Shown here: in pieces, positions 7,024-16,573 of the stretch
Position numbering within the stretch: the stretch's first letter is position 1
Layout of the letters: each line of letters opens with the position of its first letter
Assembly (NCBI GenBank): GCA_013002305.1
Contig: JABDKG010000043.1
Coordinates: forward strand, 1-64,000
Length of the DNA: 64,000 nucleotides
Direction: 5' to 3'
From: Hellea sp.
GTDB taxonomy: Bacteria > Pseudomonadota > Alphaproteobacteria > Caulobacterales > Maricaulaceae
Position numbers and translations under genes: made by a program
Notes under the pieces: model-generated
What the model was told of the DNA's origin: nothing
The model's input: the letters and a program-made list of their open reading frames with translations, nothing else
Databases searched by the model: none

Positions 7024-7545
7024 CTATTTGACAAAGTCAGACATTAATATTGGTACCGATGTTAATATGACATGTGAATCAGCTTCGTTTTCGTTTTCAC
7101 AATTGAGTGCTATAATAAGCGGCCTAAACCAATATTGATCTTCAAATAAATTTTGCTGATTATATAACCCGCTCAAATCTAACTTTAATCGCGCACGATC
7201 GCCGGGCGTAAAAATTATTGTTTCAACGTCTTCTGATAACACGATCCCAAGAGGCGGTCTTTCTAACCGTCGTCCATCTGTTCCAATTATGTCGGCGTCG
7301 TGACGACGACTAGATTTTCCGTCAATTGCGCTTTTATAAATGCAAATATTTTTCTCAGAGGAATTTTCAAAATTAAGATCGATAATTCCGAGTCCGTCAT
7401 TGTATTTATTGATTTTCTCAACAATCAAAGATTCTATAAGCATTACGTTCTTTTTTGGAAATTCCGGGATATTTGAGTACTTCGAAGTTACGCATGCGAC
7501 CTGACTAATTATCACGAACAAGAGAGCGATCCTATGCCTGGTCAT
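7024..7545 (-). CDS. Lipoprotein, putative immunity protein to Rhs metallopeptidase tip
   Basis: MTRHRIALLFVIISQVACVTSKYS lipobox; start overlaps the Rhs stop by ATGA. Confidence 0.75.
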   Translation of the reverse strand: MTRHRIALLFVIISQVACVTSKYSNIPEFPKKNVMLIESLIVEKINKYNDGLGIIDLNFENSSEKNICIYKSAIDGKSSRRHDADIIGTDGRRLERPPLGIVLSEDVETIIFTPGDRARLKLDLSGLYNQQNLFEDQYWFRPLIIALNCENENEADSHVILTSVPILMSDFVK

Positions 7546-8790
7546 CCGCAATTTCCTCCGAATACTAAACATTGATAATTATCATTGTTGTTCAATGCCA
7601 TGGAGGGGTGTTTTTGTGCAAGATATCTTGCCCCGGATTGACCGTAAGCTTTTCTAATAACATTACCGTTTTGATCAATGAATATTCGATGGCTTGCGAC
7701 ACTAGCGGGCGTATTTGATGGAAGCAATAAATCACTCATACCGATATTGTGGCCAACTTCATGAGATATTGCATACGCATTGGCTTTTAAAGCTGCTGAG
7801 TTGTAACCTGGATGTACCGTAATTTGATCACCATTGAGCGTCGCTGTCATTGCGGCGTTTCCGTATGCTTGATCAGAAAATTTAATCGAGGACCCTTCAC
7901 CTTCAACGCCAATTTGGTCATGTATCTTAACAATTGTATTTGAAACAGACACCAAATTTTCAATCGTTGCAGATCCACTACCAAACATCTCTTCAAATTT
8001 TTGTTTTGTTGAAACTTGAGCAGTAGAAAGTTGCTCACCACTCACCGACGCATCAATTAATTCATCAAGATCTTTCCATTCATTCATCAATTCGGTTCTT
8101 GCGTCGGATGCAGCTTGATGGATCGAAGCACACCGCTCATCTCCTTCGCATTTTAACATACCGGTCGGATCAGTCGCATTAATCGGATTGCCTCCGACAT
8201 ACCCATACCGGTTAAACATCAGGGGCTGTTCAACACTGAACTGTACCGGATCGTGACTCAAAAACCGCCCGATCACCGGATCATAATACCTCGCCTGCAT
8301 ATAAGTCAGGCCGGTGTCGGTGTCTTTAATATGGCCGGTGAAGCCGGCCTGGTTATCGTTAGCGGCGTTGTTGACGAGTGAGATGCCAAAGGGCGTATAT
8401 TGCTCGGTCCAGAGGATAGCGCCAGTGTCATCCGTGCCCGCGACCGCGCTGCCGAGGTGATCATGGTGGAGGTAAGTCACTTCATCTGTGTAGTTCAGCC
8501 TCGTGCCGATAGATTTAACCCGCGCGACGGTTTTCCCGTCCATTTTGATATAATTGGTGACATGGTCATCCGCCGTGCCCGGGGCGAGCTGCACCACATA
8601 GGCCAGGCTGCCGGACGCATCATAAACATTATAGCGGGTTGTGCTCGTGCCATCGCCGTTGGCGATCACGGATTTAACCCGGCGGTTATGACCATCATAG
8701 CGGTAAGCCCCGCTCTCATCGCCTGACAGTCCGGTCGGACGGTCGGTGGCGTCATAATTCATGTCGATACCGCCAAGGGACGTTACATTG
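7542..8790 (-). CDS. Orphan Rhs C-terminus with HExxHxxGxxD metallopeptidase-like tip (5' truncated)
   Basis: RYYDPVIGRFLSHDPVQFSVEQPLMFNRYGYVGGNPINATDPTG (Rhs core end) followed by tip containing AISHEVGHNIGMSD; no N-terminus present. Confidence 0.9.
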
Positions 8791-8864
8791 CCCCGGATCA
8801 AAATTCAACCTTACCCCGTAGGGCGGATTAGCGATAGCGAAATCCGCCGTCCCGTTTCAACCGG
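8791..8864. repeat. Left half of the palindromic element
   Basis: ccccggatcaaaattcaaccttaccccgtagggcggattagcgatagcgaaatccgccgtcccgtttcaacc. Confidence 0.88.
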
Positions 8865-8900
8865 ATCGTTGGGAATATAGCGTCGACATTGGAATAGCGC

Positions 8901-9512
8901 TTAATAGCGGCCGTCGAGGCGGCGTCTGGGCAGGTCGTACCGGCGCTCGAACTGGCGGACGCGGTAGCGCGCATCATCCATTTCGCGCTCCAGACGGCGG
9001 GCCTTATAGCGCAGCCGGTCGCGCTCTTTATCGGTCAGATTTAGCGTCCGGTCATTGAGGCGGGCGCGGACGTGATGGAGCGCTTCGGCCTTGTCATAAT
9101 AGCGATCGACGAGCTGTTTATGCTCGCGTTTAATGGCGTAACGGGCGCGGCCCTCTTCATAACCCGGCGCATATTCGGCCGAAAGTTCGCCCGCGCAAAC
9201 CTGATTATAGGCGCCGCCATTTTCGCCGCGTTCAAAGCCGCGCTGGAAAGTGCAATAGCTGACAACGCCGCGATCATAGCCGGCCCAGTAAGCGCGGTTG
9301 TCGACCGAGGCGCCATATTTGGTACATTTCTCGGCGACCTTTTCGAGGCGGCTCGAGGCCTTGCCATTGGCGCCGTCCTTATAGCCGACCGCTTCCCAAT
9401 TGCCGGCCATGCACGTGTCCTCGGAGATGGTCGAGCAGGCGGACAGGCCAATCAGGGCCGCCGCTAAGCTTGTGAACATTAAGAGTTTTTTCTTGCGCCG
9501 ATAAGTCATCAT
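8901..9512 (-). CDS. DUF2799-like lipoprotein
   Basis: LIGLSACSTISEDTCMAGNWEAVGYKDGANGKASSRLEKVAEKCTKYG...YWAGYDRGVVSYCT. Confidence 0.8.
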   Translation of the reverse strand: MMTYRRKKKLLMFTSLAAALIGLSACSTISEDTCMAGNWEAVGYKDGANGKASSRLEKVAEKCTKYGASVDNRAYWAGYDRGVVSYCTFQRGFERGENGGAYNQVCAGELSAEYAPGYEEGRARYAIKREHKQLVDRYYDKAEALHHVRARLNDRTLNLTDKERDRLRYKARRLEREMDDARYRVRQFERRYDLPRRRLDGRY

Positions 9513-9606
9513 GGGGCCTTTTAGCGCAATCGGCTTGAATAGGGAATGACGCGGCCGTTCATTTTTGCGACAGGATTATCAGAGCGCCGGAGGCGAGCAG
9601 CGGTCA

Positions 9607-9642
9607 TAAAAAAACCCGCTCACGGCCGAGCGGGTTTTAAAT
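9607..9642 (-). terminator. Rho-independent terminator of the 9659-10072 gene
   Basis: taaaaaaacccgctcacggccgagcgggttttaa GC stem with T tract. Confidence 0.75.
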
Positions 9643-9658
9643 TTAACTGCCGGAGCGT

Positions 9659-10072
9659 CTATTTGATCTTGTCTTTGACAACATCTGTGACGGCGTCTTT
9701 CGCCATATCTTTGCCCGCATCAACGGCTTCATCGACGATCACGTCAGCCAGGCTCGTGCCTGTATCGGTGGTGGTGGTTGACGAGGCGTCGGTGACTTCC
9801 GGACGGATTGTGACCGGGTACATACAATATAGGCCGTCATTGAGCTCATCGCCCGGGCACTCGGTAACGCCGAGCTGATTGCCGTCATAAATTTCGTCCT
9901 GATAAGCTTCGTCGCGGATCGGGACCAGGCAATAATCGCTGCCCTTAACTTTGACCATTGTGCCGCCTTCCGAGGTGCATTCCCGGTCATTGGTGATGGC
10001 GCTGGCCGAAGCTGCGAAAAAGGCTGTCGCTGCGATTGATGTTGCAACGGCGCCCAGAATAAATTTAGCCAT
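9659..10072 (-). CDS. Secreted hypothetical protein
   Basis: Signal peptide MAKFILGAVATSIAATAFFAASASA; conserved Cys; dedicated terminator. Confidence 0.65.
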   Translation of the reverse strand: MAKFILGAVATSIAATAFFAASASAITNDRECTSEGGTMVKVKGSDYCLVPIRDEAYQDEIYDGNQLGVTECPGDELNDGLYCMYPVTIRPEVTDASSTTTTDTGTSLADVIVDEAVDAGKDMAKDAVTDVVKDKIK

Positions 10073-10174
10073 TTTATACTCCTACTAAATCTTTGAGCGG
10101 TCTATTAGCAGACCTTTATTGTCTTACAAAGCCTTCAACTGTAAAAACTGCAGGAATCAGGCCATTAATTGCTT

Positions 10175-10774
10175 ATGTCTTTGAAAACACCAGATTTTAC
10201 ATTCGAAGCTCGATATTCAGGGCCCGTTTGCGGCGTCGATGAAGCGGGTCGCGGCCCTTTGGCCGGCCCTGTCGTGGCCGCTGCGGTCATCCTGGATCCA
10301 GCGAATCTGCCCTCTGGTCTCAATGACAGTAAGGTCCTATCGCACGGGGTCCGTGAACTGCTCATGAATGACATATTTGTAATGTCCAGCGTCGGCATTG
10401 GCATCGCTGAGCCGGAGGAAATTGACCGGGCCAATATACTCGGCGCGACCATGATCGCGATGCGCCGCGCGGTCGAAAATCTGCCGGTTAAGCCCGAGGC
10501 GGCTTTGATCGATGGCAATAAAGCGCCGCCGCTTTCCTGCCAGACCCGGACTCTGATCAAAGGCGATGCGCGCTGCCTCTCAATCGCCGCTGCGTCGATC
10601 GTTGCCAAGGTCACCCGCGACCGTCTCATGGTTGAGGCCGATCTGCGCTATCCCGGCTATGGTTTTGCCCGGCATAAGGGCTACGCCACTGAAATTCACC
10701 GCGCCCAGATAAAAGCCCTCGGTCCCTGCCCAATACACCGCCGCAGCTTTATGCCGATTAAGATGATGGTTTAA
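10175..10774 (+). CDS. rnhB: Ribonuclease HII
   Basis: GVDEAGRGPLAGPVVAAAVIL...LNDSKVL...AAASIVAKVTRDRLM...GYGFARHKGY. Confidence 0.96.
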   Translation: MSLKTPDFTFEARYSGPVCGVDEAGRGPLAGPVVAAAVILDPANLPSGLNDSKVLSHGVRELLMNDIFVMSSVGIGIAEPEEIDRANILGATMIAMRRAVENLPVKPEAALIDGNKAPPLSCQTRTLIKGDARCLSIAAASIVAKVTRDRLMVEADLRYPGYGFARHKGYATEIHRAQIKALGPCPIHRRSFMPIKMMV

Positions 10775-11448
10775 GCATCCATGCTGAGCGCCAGAACCCG
10801 GCTGACATAGGAAATATTTTCGCCGCTCTCGTCGGCCCATGCGTTAAACGCGGCTTGAACGTCGCGCTTGGCGGTTTTGGACGTCACCGGCTTGTCGATG
10901 ATGCCGGCATGGATGAGCGCGGCTGTGACGTCCTGTGACAGAATAAAGGCCGGTACGCCGGAAAAGCGCAGCGCGTAACAGGCCGTATTGGCGCCGAGAT
11001 GCGAGCCGTTTTTCTGCAGATAATCCAGAAGTCCGATAAAATCCTCGCTTGGCCAATCGCGGATAAATTTATCGGCGGAGCCGACTTTTGCCGCCATGTT
11101 CAAAATCATTTGCGCGTTTTTGGGCACGGTTTTGATTTTGACGGGATTGCGAACAATGCCCGTATCCGAGGTCAGGCGCTCCATATCATCAAGGTCAATC
11201 GCGGCACATTTTCGGGGATTAAATTTCCAGAACGCTGTCTCAAATCCGTCCCATTTGGCCTCAACCACTTTCCAGCTAAATCCGGCCTGAAATATCCGTT
11301 TGGTAAATTGCGCCAGCCAGCGATCATCGCTCATGTCGGCGAGATTGTAGCGGTAATGCGACAGACCTTCTTCGACTTTGGCAGCCAGCCCGTCTTCGCC
11401 GCCATGTCGTCCGGCGGCCCGATGTAAAATAGTCGCAAATTTTTCCAT
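10771..11448 (-). CDS. DNA-3-methyladenine glycosylase I family protein
   Basis: DDRWLAQFTKRIFQAGFSWKVVEAKWDGFETAFWKFNPRKCA...; Tag-like. Confidence 0.75.
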   Translation of the reverse strand: MEKFATILHRAAGRHGGEDGLAAKVEEGLSHYRYNLADMSDDRWLAQFTKRIFQAGFSWKVVEAKWDGFETAFWKFNPRKCAAIDLDDMERLTSDTGIVRNPVKIKTVPKNAQMILNMAAKVGSADKFIRDWPSEDFIGLLDYLQKNGSHLGANTACYALRFSGVPAFILSQDVTAALIHAGIIDKPVTSKTAKRDVQAAFNAWADESGENISYVSRVLALSMDA

Positions 11449-11451
11449 ATC

Positions 11452-12048
11452 TTACTCTGTCAATCGATCAATCAATGCCAGCGCCTCCGGGCTGCTCCAA
11501 TCGGCTGTGCCTTCAAGGCGGGCAATCTCCTGGCCGTTTCGATTATAAAGGATTGTCACCGGCAGTCCACGGGCGCCGAGTTTCGCCCCGAGGCTGAGGC
11601 TGCCATCATGCCAGTCGGTCAGGTTTTTAAGACCATATTTTTCAAAAAAGGGCGGGATATCTGACGCATCTTTATCGAGGCTTATGGTGATGATTTGAAA
11701 ATCCGCATTGTTCGTCTGAGCGGCCAGACGATCCAATGACGGCATCTCTTGGACGCAGGGCGCGCACCAGGTCGCCCAGGCGTTCATCAGCACATATTGA
11801 CCGCGAAGATCCGAGAGTTTCTGGCTCTGTCCATCGACCGTTTTGAAGCTCAAAACCGGCTGCGGCGGCGGGTTTTGCAGCACATAGAGCTTACTCAGGG
11901 ACTTAACGGCGTAGCTTTGCAAGGCCTTTTGCTCGGAGCTCGATGTCGATTTTGAGGGCTGACAGGATTGCACTATCAAGGCAAATATGGCTATGAGGCC
12001 GATTGCGACCATTAGCTTGATCGCATTTGACAAAGACAGGAATTTCAT
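11452..12048 (-). CDS. TlpA-like thiol:disulfide oxidoreductase (lipoprotein)
   Basis: [22 protein letters not shown] (WCxxC thioredoxin fold); N-terminal hydrophobic segment with QSCQ. Confidence 0.85.
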   Translation of the reverse strand: MKFLSLSNAIKLMVAIGLIAIFALIVQSCQPSKSTSSSEQKALQSYAVKSLSKLYVLQNPPPQPVLSFKTVDGQSQKLSDLRGQYVLMNAWATWCAPCVQEMPSLDRLAAQTNNADFQIITISLDKDASDIPPFFEKYGLKNLTDWHDGSLSLGAKLGARGLPVTILYNRNGQEIARLEGTADWSSPEALALIDRLTE

Positions 12049-12049
12049 A

Positions 12050-13459
12050 ATGGGCTCCGATAACACAGCCGGTAAGAGCACTAAACAGAAAATGTGGGGC
12101 GGGCGCTTTTCCGCCGCACCGGGCGAGCTGATGCAGGCGATCAATGTCTCGATCGGTTTTGATCAGCGTCTGGCCGCGCAGGATATACGCGGCTCTCTGG
12201 CCCATGCCGCCATGCTGGCCAAAAACGGAATTATCTCCAAACAGGATCTCAAGGACATTCAAGAGGGCCTCGGCGAGATTAAGGCCGAGATTGCGGACGG
12301 GACTTTTCCCTTCTCCGATGAGCTCGAAGATATTCACCTCAATATTGAAGCAAGGCTCAAAGATAAGATCGGCGACGCGGCAGGGCGGCTGCATACGGGC
12401 CGCTCCCGCAATGATCAGGTCGCAACAGATTTCCGGTTATGGGTAAGAGATTATCTTGATCATTTTGACGCTCAGATCACCGACCTGATGACAGCGTTGC
12501 TGACCAAGGCCAGCGATCACACCGACACGATCATGCCGGGCTTCACCCATTTGCAAAACGCGCAGCCCGTGACCTTTGGCCATCATATGCTGGCCTATCT
12601 CGAGATGTTTGCGCGCGATCGGTCACGGATGAAGGATTGCCGCGGACGGATGAATGAAAGCCCGCTCGGCGCCGCCGCGCTTGCCGGAACTCCCTATCCG
12701 ATTGACCGTAAAATGACCGCCAAAGAGCTCGGCTTTGACCGGCCAATGGCAAACTCACTCGACGCTGTATCCGCCCGTGATTTTGCGCTTGAGGCTTTAT
12801 CGGTCGCGTCCATCTGCGCGACGCATCTTTCGCGCCTATCCGAAGAGATTGTGATCTGGACATCGGCGCAGTTTCAGTTCGTCAAACTGACCGACGCCTT
12901 TACGACCGGCAGCTCAATCATGCCGCAAAAGCGAAATCCTGACGCGGCCGAGCTGATCCGCGCTAAAACCGGCCGGATCATGGGCGCCCTAACCTCGCTG
13001 ACCATCGTCATGAAAGGATTGCCGCTGGCCTATTCCAAGGACATGCAGGAAGATAAGGAACCGGTGTTTGACGCTTTTGACGCCTTGTCTCTCGGTCTTG
13101 CCGCTATGACGGGCATGGTCGCCGATATGGAGCCCAATGAAGAGCGCCTGCTCGAGTCGGCATCTGCGGCCTACTCGACAGCAACCGATCTCGCCGATTG
13201 GCTCGTCCGCAAACTGAATATGCCTTTTCGGGATGCCCACCACGTCACCGGCACGATCGTCGCGCTCGCGGAAAAGCAAAATAAAACGCTCGACGCCATG
13301 GCGCTCTATGATTTGCAAACGGTCGAGCCGCGCATCACCGACGATATTTATTCCGTCCTGACCCCGCTGGCCTCTGCCAGCTCGCGCACGTCCTATGGCG
13401 GCACCGCGCCCTCCGAAGTCGCCAAACAGGTCAAGCGCTGGAAAAAGGCACTGGGCTAG
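12050..13459 (+). CDS. argH: Argininosuccinate lyase
   Basis: [33 protein letters not shown]...[14 protein letters not shown]...[18 protein letters not shown]. Confidence 0.97.
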   Translation: MGSDNTAGKSTKQKMWGGRFSAAPGELMQAINVSIGFDQRLAAQDIRGSLAHAAMLAKNGIISKQDLKDIQEGLGEIKAEIADGTFPFSDELEDIHLNIEARLKDKIGDAAGRLHTGRSRNDQVATDFRLWVRDYLDHFDAQITDLMTALLTKASDHTDTIMPGFTHLQNAQPVTFGHHMLAYLEMFARDRSRMKDCRGRMNESPLGAAALAGTPYPIDRKMTAKELGFDRPMANSLDAVSARDFALEALSVASICATHLSRLSEEIVIWTSAQFQFVKLTDAFTTGSSIMPQKRNPDAAELIRAKTGRIMGALTSLTIVMKGLPLAYSKDMQEDKEPVFDAFDALSLGLAAMTGMVADMEPNEERLLESASAAYSTATDLADWLVRKLNMPFRDAHHVTGTIVALAEKQNKTLDAMALYDLQTVEPRITDDIYSVLTPLASASSRTSYGGTAPSEVAKQVKRWKKALG

Positions 13460-13461
13460 TT

Positions 13462-13968
13462 TTGGTCGAGATTTTCAAAGACTTTCTGCCGGACTTCCAT
13501 TTCAAGGATATTGACCGGCTCTTCATGACCGAAATACTGCCGTGGTTCTTTCAGGACACAGTCGTCACCGGCCATAAACATTTCATGTTCTCCCATGTGT
13601 TTATGAATGACGGGAACGTCGTCAATCCGCGCCTGTTTGAGCCCGTTCGCGGCATGATCCCGGAGCTGTTAAAGAAGACGAAATTTATCGGCGTGACCCG
13701 CATTCGTGCCGTGCTCTACACGAACCAAGGCCGGGAAATTATACATCCGACCCATACAGATATCCCGCTCGATTCCGAGTTTTCCGACAAGTTTAAAACC
13801 GCCGTTTATCATGTGAATAGCTGCAACGGCAAAACCGTGATCGGGGATCAGGAAATAATCTCGCAGGCCAATCAGATGATCCTGTTTGATAATATTCCCC
13901 ATTACGGGACAACCCAGACTGACACGGATATACGGGTGGTTTTGAATTTTAATCTGCGCATCGAGTAA
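13462..13968 (+). CDS. 2OG-Fe(II) oxygenase-like protein
   Basis: HPTHTDIPLDSEF...TAVYHVNSCNGKTVIGDQEIISQANQMILFDNIPHYGTTQTDTDIRVVLNF; TTG start assumed. Confidence 0.55.
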   Translation: MVEIFKDFLPDFHFKDIDRLFMTEILPWFFQDTVVTGHKHFMFSHVFMNDGNVVNPRLFEPVRGMIPELLKKTKFIGVTRIRAVLYTNQGREIIHPTHTDIPLDSEFSDKFKTAVYHVNSCNGKTVIGDQEIISQANQMILFDNIPHYGTTQTDTDIRVVLNFNLRIE

Positions 13969-14020
13969 TAGTTGTTGCGAAACTATATGCGCTCAGCCAT
14001 CAGGAGAAAAAGGGGAGTTC

Positions 14021-15436
14021 ATGGCCAAGCGGCAGGTCAGTATTGGCACGAAAACAGCCTATGGCATGGGCAACAGCCTGCTTTCGGTCAAGAACATGCT
14101 GTTTCACTTTTTCTTCCTGTTTTATTTTTCAAATATTCTGGGCGTATCCGAAGGTCTGATACTGCTCGCCACCATGATCGCTTTGATGGTCGACGCTTTC
14201 ACCGATCCGATTATGGGCCAGATAACCGATAATTATCGCTCGGATAGATGGGGTCGACGCCATAAATTCATGCTCTGGGGCATAGTACCAACTGCCATGG
14301 CTTTGGCGCTTCTATTTATGCCGCCCGATGGCCTTGGGCAGGCGGGCCTGTTTGCCTGGATGCTGTTCTTCCTGCTCGCCGTACGACTTGGCCTGACGGT
14401 TTACGGTGTGCCCTATTATTCGCTCGGGGCGGAGCTATCGACCGATTATAATGAGCGCACCAATATTATTTCCGTCCGCGAGTTTTTTAATACGCTGTTT
14501 AATCTATCGGTTTTCTTTTTTGGTCTGGTTGTTTTCTTGCCGCAAACCGAAGCCTATGAAGACGGGATGATGAATGCTGCTGGCTATAAACCGTTCGCGA
14601 TCACTTTTGCGATTGTCGGCGCATTGGGCGCGTTGATCGCCGTCTGGGGCACGCGCAAAAAAATCAAGGCTTTGAACAAAATCGATCACCCTGATCCGTC
14701 GCGCTGGCAAGAGACGTTTAAAGAAATGAGAAAGGCGGCGCAGCTGCCGTCATTCGTCTGGGCCAGCCTCGGCTACGGGGCGGCGTTAGTCCTGTACGGC
14801 ATTGGCAGTGCGCTGAGCTTTTATATGGGAGTCTATCTCTGGCAATTTTCTCAGATTGAAAAGTTTCTCGTCGCTATGACCCCGCTCCTAACGCTGATCC
14901 CGGCCGTAATTCTCGCCTCGGTTTTAGCGGCCAAATATGACAAAAAACCTACGGCGTTGGTGTTTGGTGCGGTTTACTTGCTCTGTAACATCCTGCCTTA
15001 CGGGCTCTATCTAATAGGAGCCTTGCCGGATATCGGGACGCAAGATGTGCTGATCTTAATCTGTGCCTTCAATGCGCTAGGCTTTATGGGTCTGACAGGG
15101 ATGATCGTGATCGCCAATTCCATGCTCGCCGATGTCGCCGATGAGATGGAACTTAGCACGGGCCGGCGACAAGAAGGCATTCTCTATGCTGCTTTTTCCT
15201 TTGCCCAGAAAATGACTTTCGCGCTCGGGACGATGATCGCAATTATATCGCTTATGATCATAAACTTTCCGCAGCAAAAAGAGCGCAGCGATGTCGCGCA
15301 AAACCTGATTGACGGCCTGGCCTGGGTGTCGCTGGTCAATGCTTTGATATTCGGGCTTTTGGCGCTGCTCTGTTTTGCAAGATATCCACTTACGCGAGCC
15401 CGGCATAAGGTTATTCAAGAGGCTCTTTCGTCGTAA
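14021..15436 (+). CDS. MFS transporter (GPH-like)
   Basis: GVSEGLILLATMIALMVDAFTDPIMGQITDNYRSDRWGRRHKFMLWG; about 12 hydrophobic helices. Confidence 0.88.
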   Translation: MAKRQVSIGTKTAYGMGNSLLSVKNMLFHFFFLFYFSNILGVSEGLILLATMIALMVDAFTDPIMGQITDNYRSDRWGRRHKFMLWGIVPTAMALALLFMPPDGLGQAGLFAWMLFFLLAVRLGLTVYGVPYYSLGAELSTDYNERTNIISVREFFNTLFNLSVFFFGLVVFLPQTEAYEDGMMNAAGYKPFAITFAIVGALGALIAVWGTRKKIKALNKIDHPDPSRWQETFKEMRKAAQLPSFVWASLGYGAALVLYGIGSALSFYMGVYLWQFSQIEKFLVAMTPLLTLIPAVILASVLAAKYDKKPTALVFGAVYLLCNILPYGLYLIGALPDIGTQDVLILICAFNALGFMGLTGMIVIANSMLADVADEMELSTGRRQEGILYAAFSFAQKMTFALGTMIAIISLMIINFPQQKERSDVAQNLIDGLAWVSLVNALIFGLLALLCFARYPLTRARHKVIQEALSS

Positions 15437-15442
15437 CAACTG

Positions 15443-15559
15443 CCGCTCATCCCCGTGCAGACGGGGATCTGAACATTTACCAGAATTGACCAGACCTGAG
15501 CGATTGCCTGTCCACGCCCCACCCTGTTTAGTTCCCCGCCTTCGCGGGGATGAGCGGGG
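15443..15559. repeat. Intergenic composite hairpin (CCGCTCATCCC...GGGATGAGCGG)
   Basis: ccgctcatccccgtgcagacgggg ... ccccgccttcgcggggatgagcgg. Confidence 0.8.
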
Positions 15560-15569
15560 TAATGGGGGG

Positions 15570-16475
15570 TTACCCAATCCCGACACGTTTCAAAAATTTC
15601 AGGCTTTGAAATCCGCCATTTGCAAATTCTTCCTGCCCTGTCGGGTCAAGAATTTTATCCATGTTGGCCATGACGTTTTCCGCCGTGCATTCGCCGTCCG
15701 GCAAGGTCACACCAATAGTTTCGTAAACTTTAGTGGCGGCAAAGCCGCGGGCACCGGCGCACATGATCACCCGGTTTGGCGCATCATCACAAACCAGCGG
15801 GATCAGGCCAGCGGTGACCAGTTCCGGTGCAAGGGCATCGAGCGCCGCTTCCGGCATCAGCCCTTCGGTCATGCGCGTCGCCGCAACCGGCGAAAGCGCA
15901 TTAACACGGATATCATATTTGGCGCCTTCGAGGCACAGCGTGTTCATCAGGCCGACAACGCCTGTTTTGGCCGCCCCGTAATTGGCCTGCCCGAAATTGC
16001 CGTAATTACCGGATGACGATGTCGTCACAACAATCCTCCCGAAATTACGCTCTTTCATATGGTTCCAGACCGCTTTGGTGCAGATCGCCGTGCCCATCAG
16101 GTGAACATCAACAACCAGACGAAAATCGGCAATTTCCATTTTGGAAAACGACTTGTCGCGCAATATGCCGGCATTATTGACCAGAATATCGATATGGCCC
16201 CATTTGGCGATCGCCGCATCGACCATGGCCTGAACTTCATCGGCATTGGTCACATTGGCGCCGTTAGCCATAGCTTCTCCGCCAGCGGCTTTGATCTCGG
16301 CGACGACCTGTTCGGCCATGGTTGAGGAACCGCCTTCGCCGTGAACGCTGCCGCCCAGATCATTGACCACGACTTTAACGCCGCGCCTAGCGAGCTCCAG
16401 CGCATGGGTCCGGCCGAGGCCGCCGCCCGCACCCGTGACAATCGCGACGCGATCTTTAAATTCTACTTTACTCAT
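15570..16475 (-). CDS. SDR-family oxidoreductase (3-hydroxyacyl-CoA dehydrogenase-like)
   Basis: MSKVEFKDRVAIVTGAGGGLGRTHALELARRGVKVVVNDLGG...NNAGILRDKSF...YGAAKTGVVGLM. Confidence 0.9.
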   Translation of the reverse strand: MSKVEFKDRVAIVTGAGGGLGRTHALELARRGVKVVVNDLGGSVHGEGGSSTMAEQVVAEIKAAGGEAMANGANVTNADEVQAMVDAAIAKWGHIDILVNNAGILRDKSFSKMEIADFRLVVDVHLMGTAICTKAVWNHMKERNFGRIVVTTSSSGNYGNFGQANYGAAKTGVVGLMNTLCLEGAKYDIRVNALSPVAATRMTEGLMPEAALDALAPELVTAGLIPLVCDDAPNRVIMCAGARGFAATKVYETIGVTLPDGECTAENVMANMDKILDPTGQEEFANGGFQSLKFLKRVGIG

Positions 16476-16503
16476 CTGAAATCCTTGTTTCCTTAGCGTG
16501 GAA

Positions 16504-16523
16504 ATATGCACGAAGTTGCATAT
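16504..16523. promoter_or_regulatory. Palindromic operator candidate ATATGCA-N6-TGCATAT
   Basis: atatgcacgaagttgcatat 29-48 bp upstream of the SDR start; half-sites shared with 39321-39338. Confidence 0.5.
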
Positions 16524-16573
16524 GAGAAAGACGCGCTATGCTCAAGCCGCAATTCGCCGCATCCAGCTTTTAT

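Noticed and set aside
8400-8726. 108-aa plus-strand ORF
   Set aside because: Antisense to the Rhs core.
1894-8864. Integron with attC sites
   Set aside because: Cassette-like layout is suggestive, but I could not identify convincing RYYYAAC/GTTRRRY core sites in the correct arrangement and there is no intI in the window.
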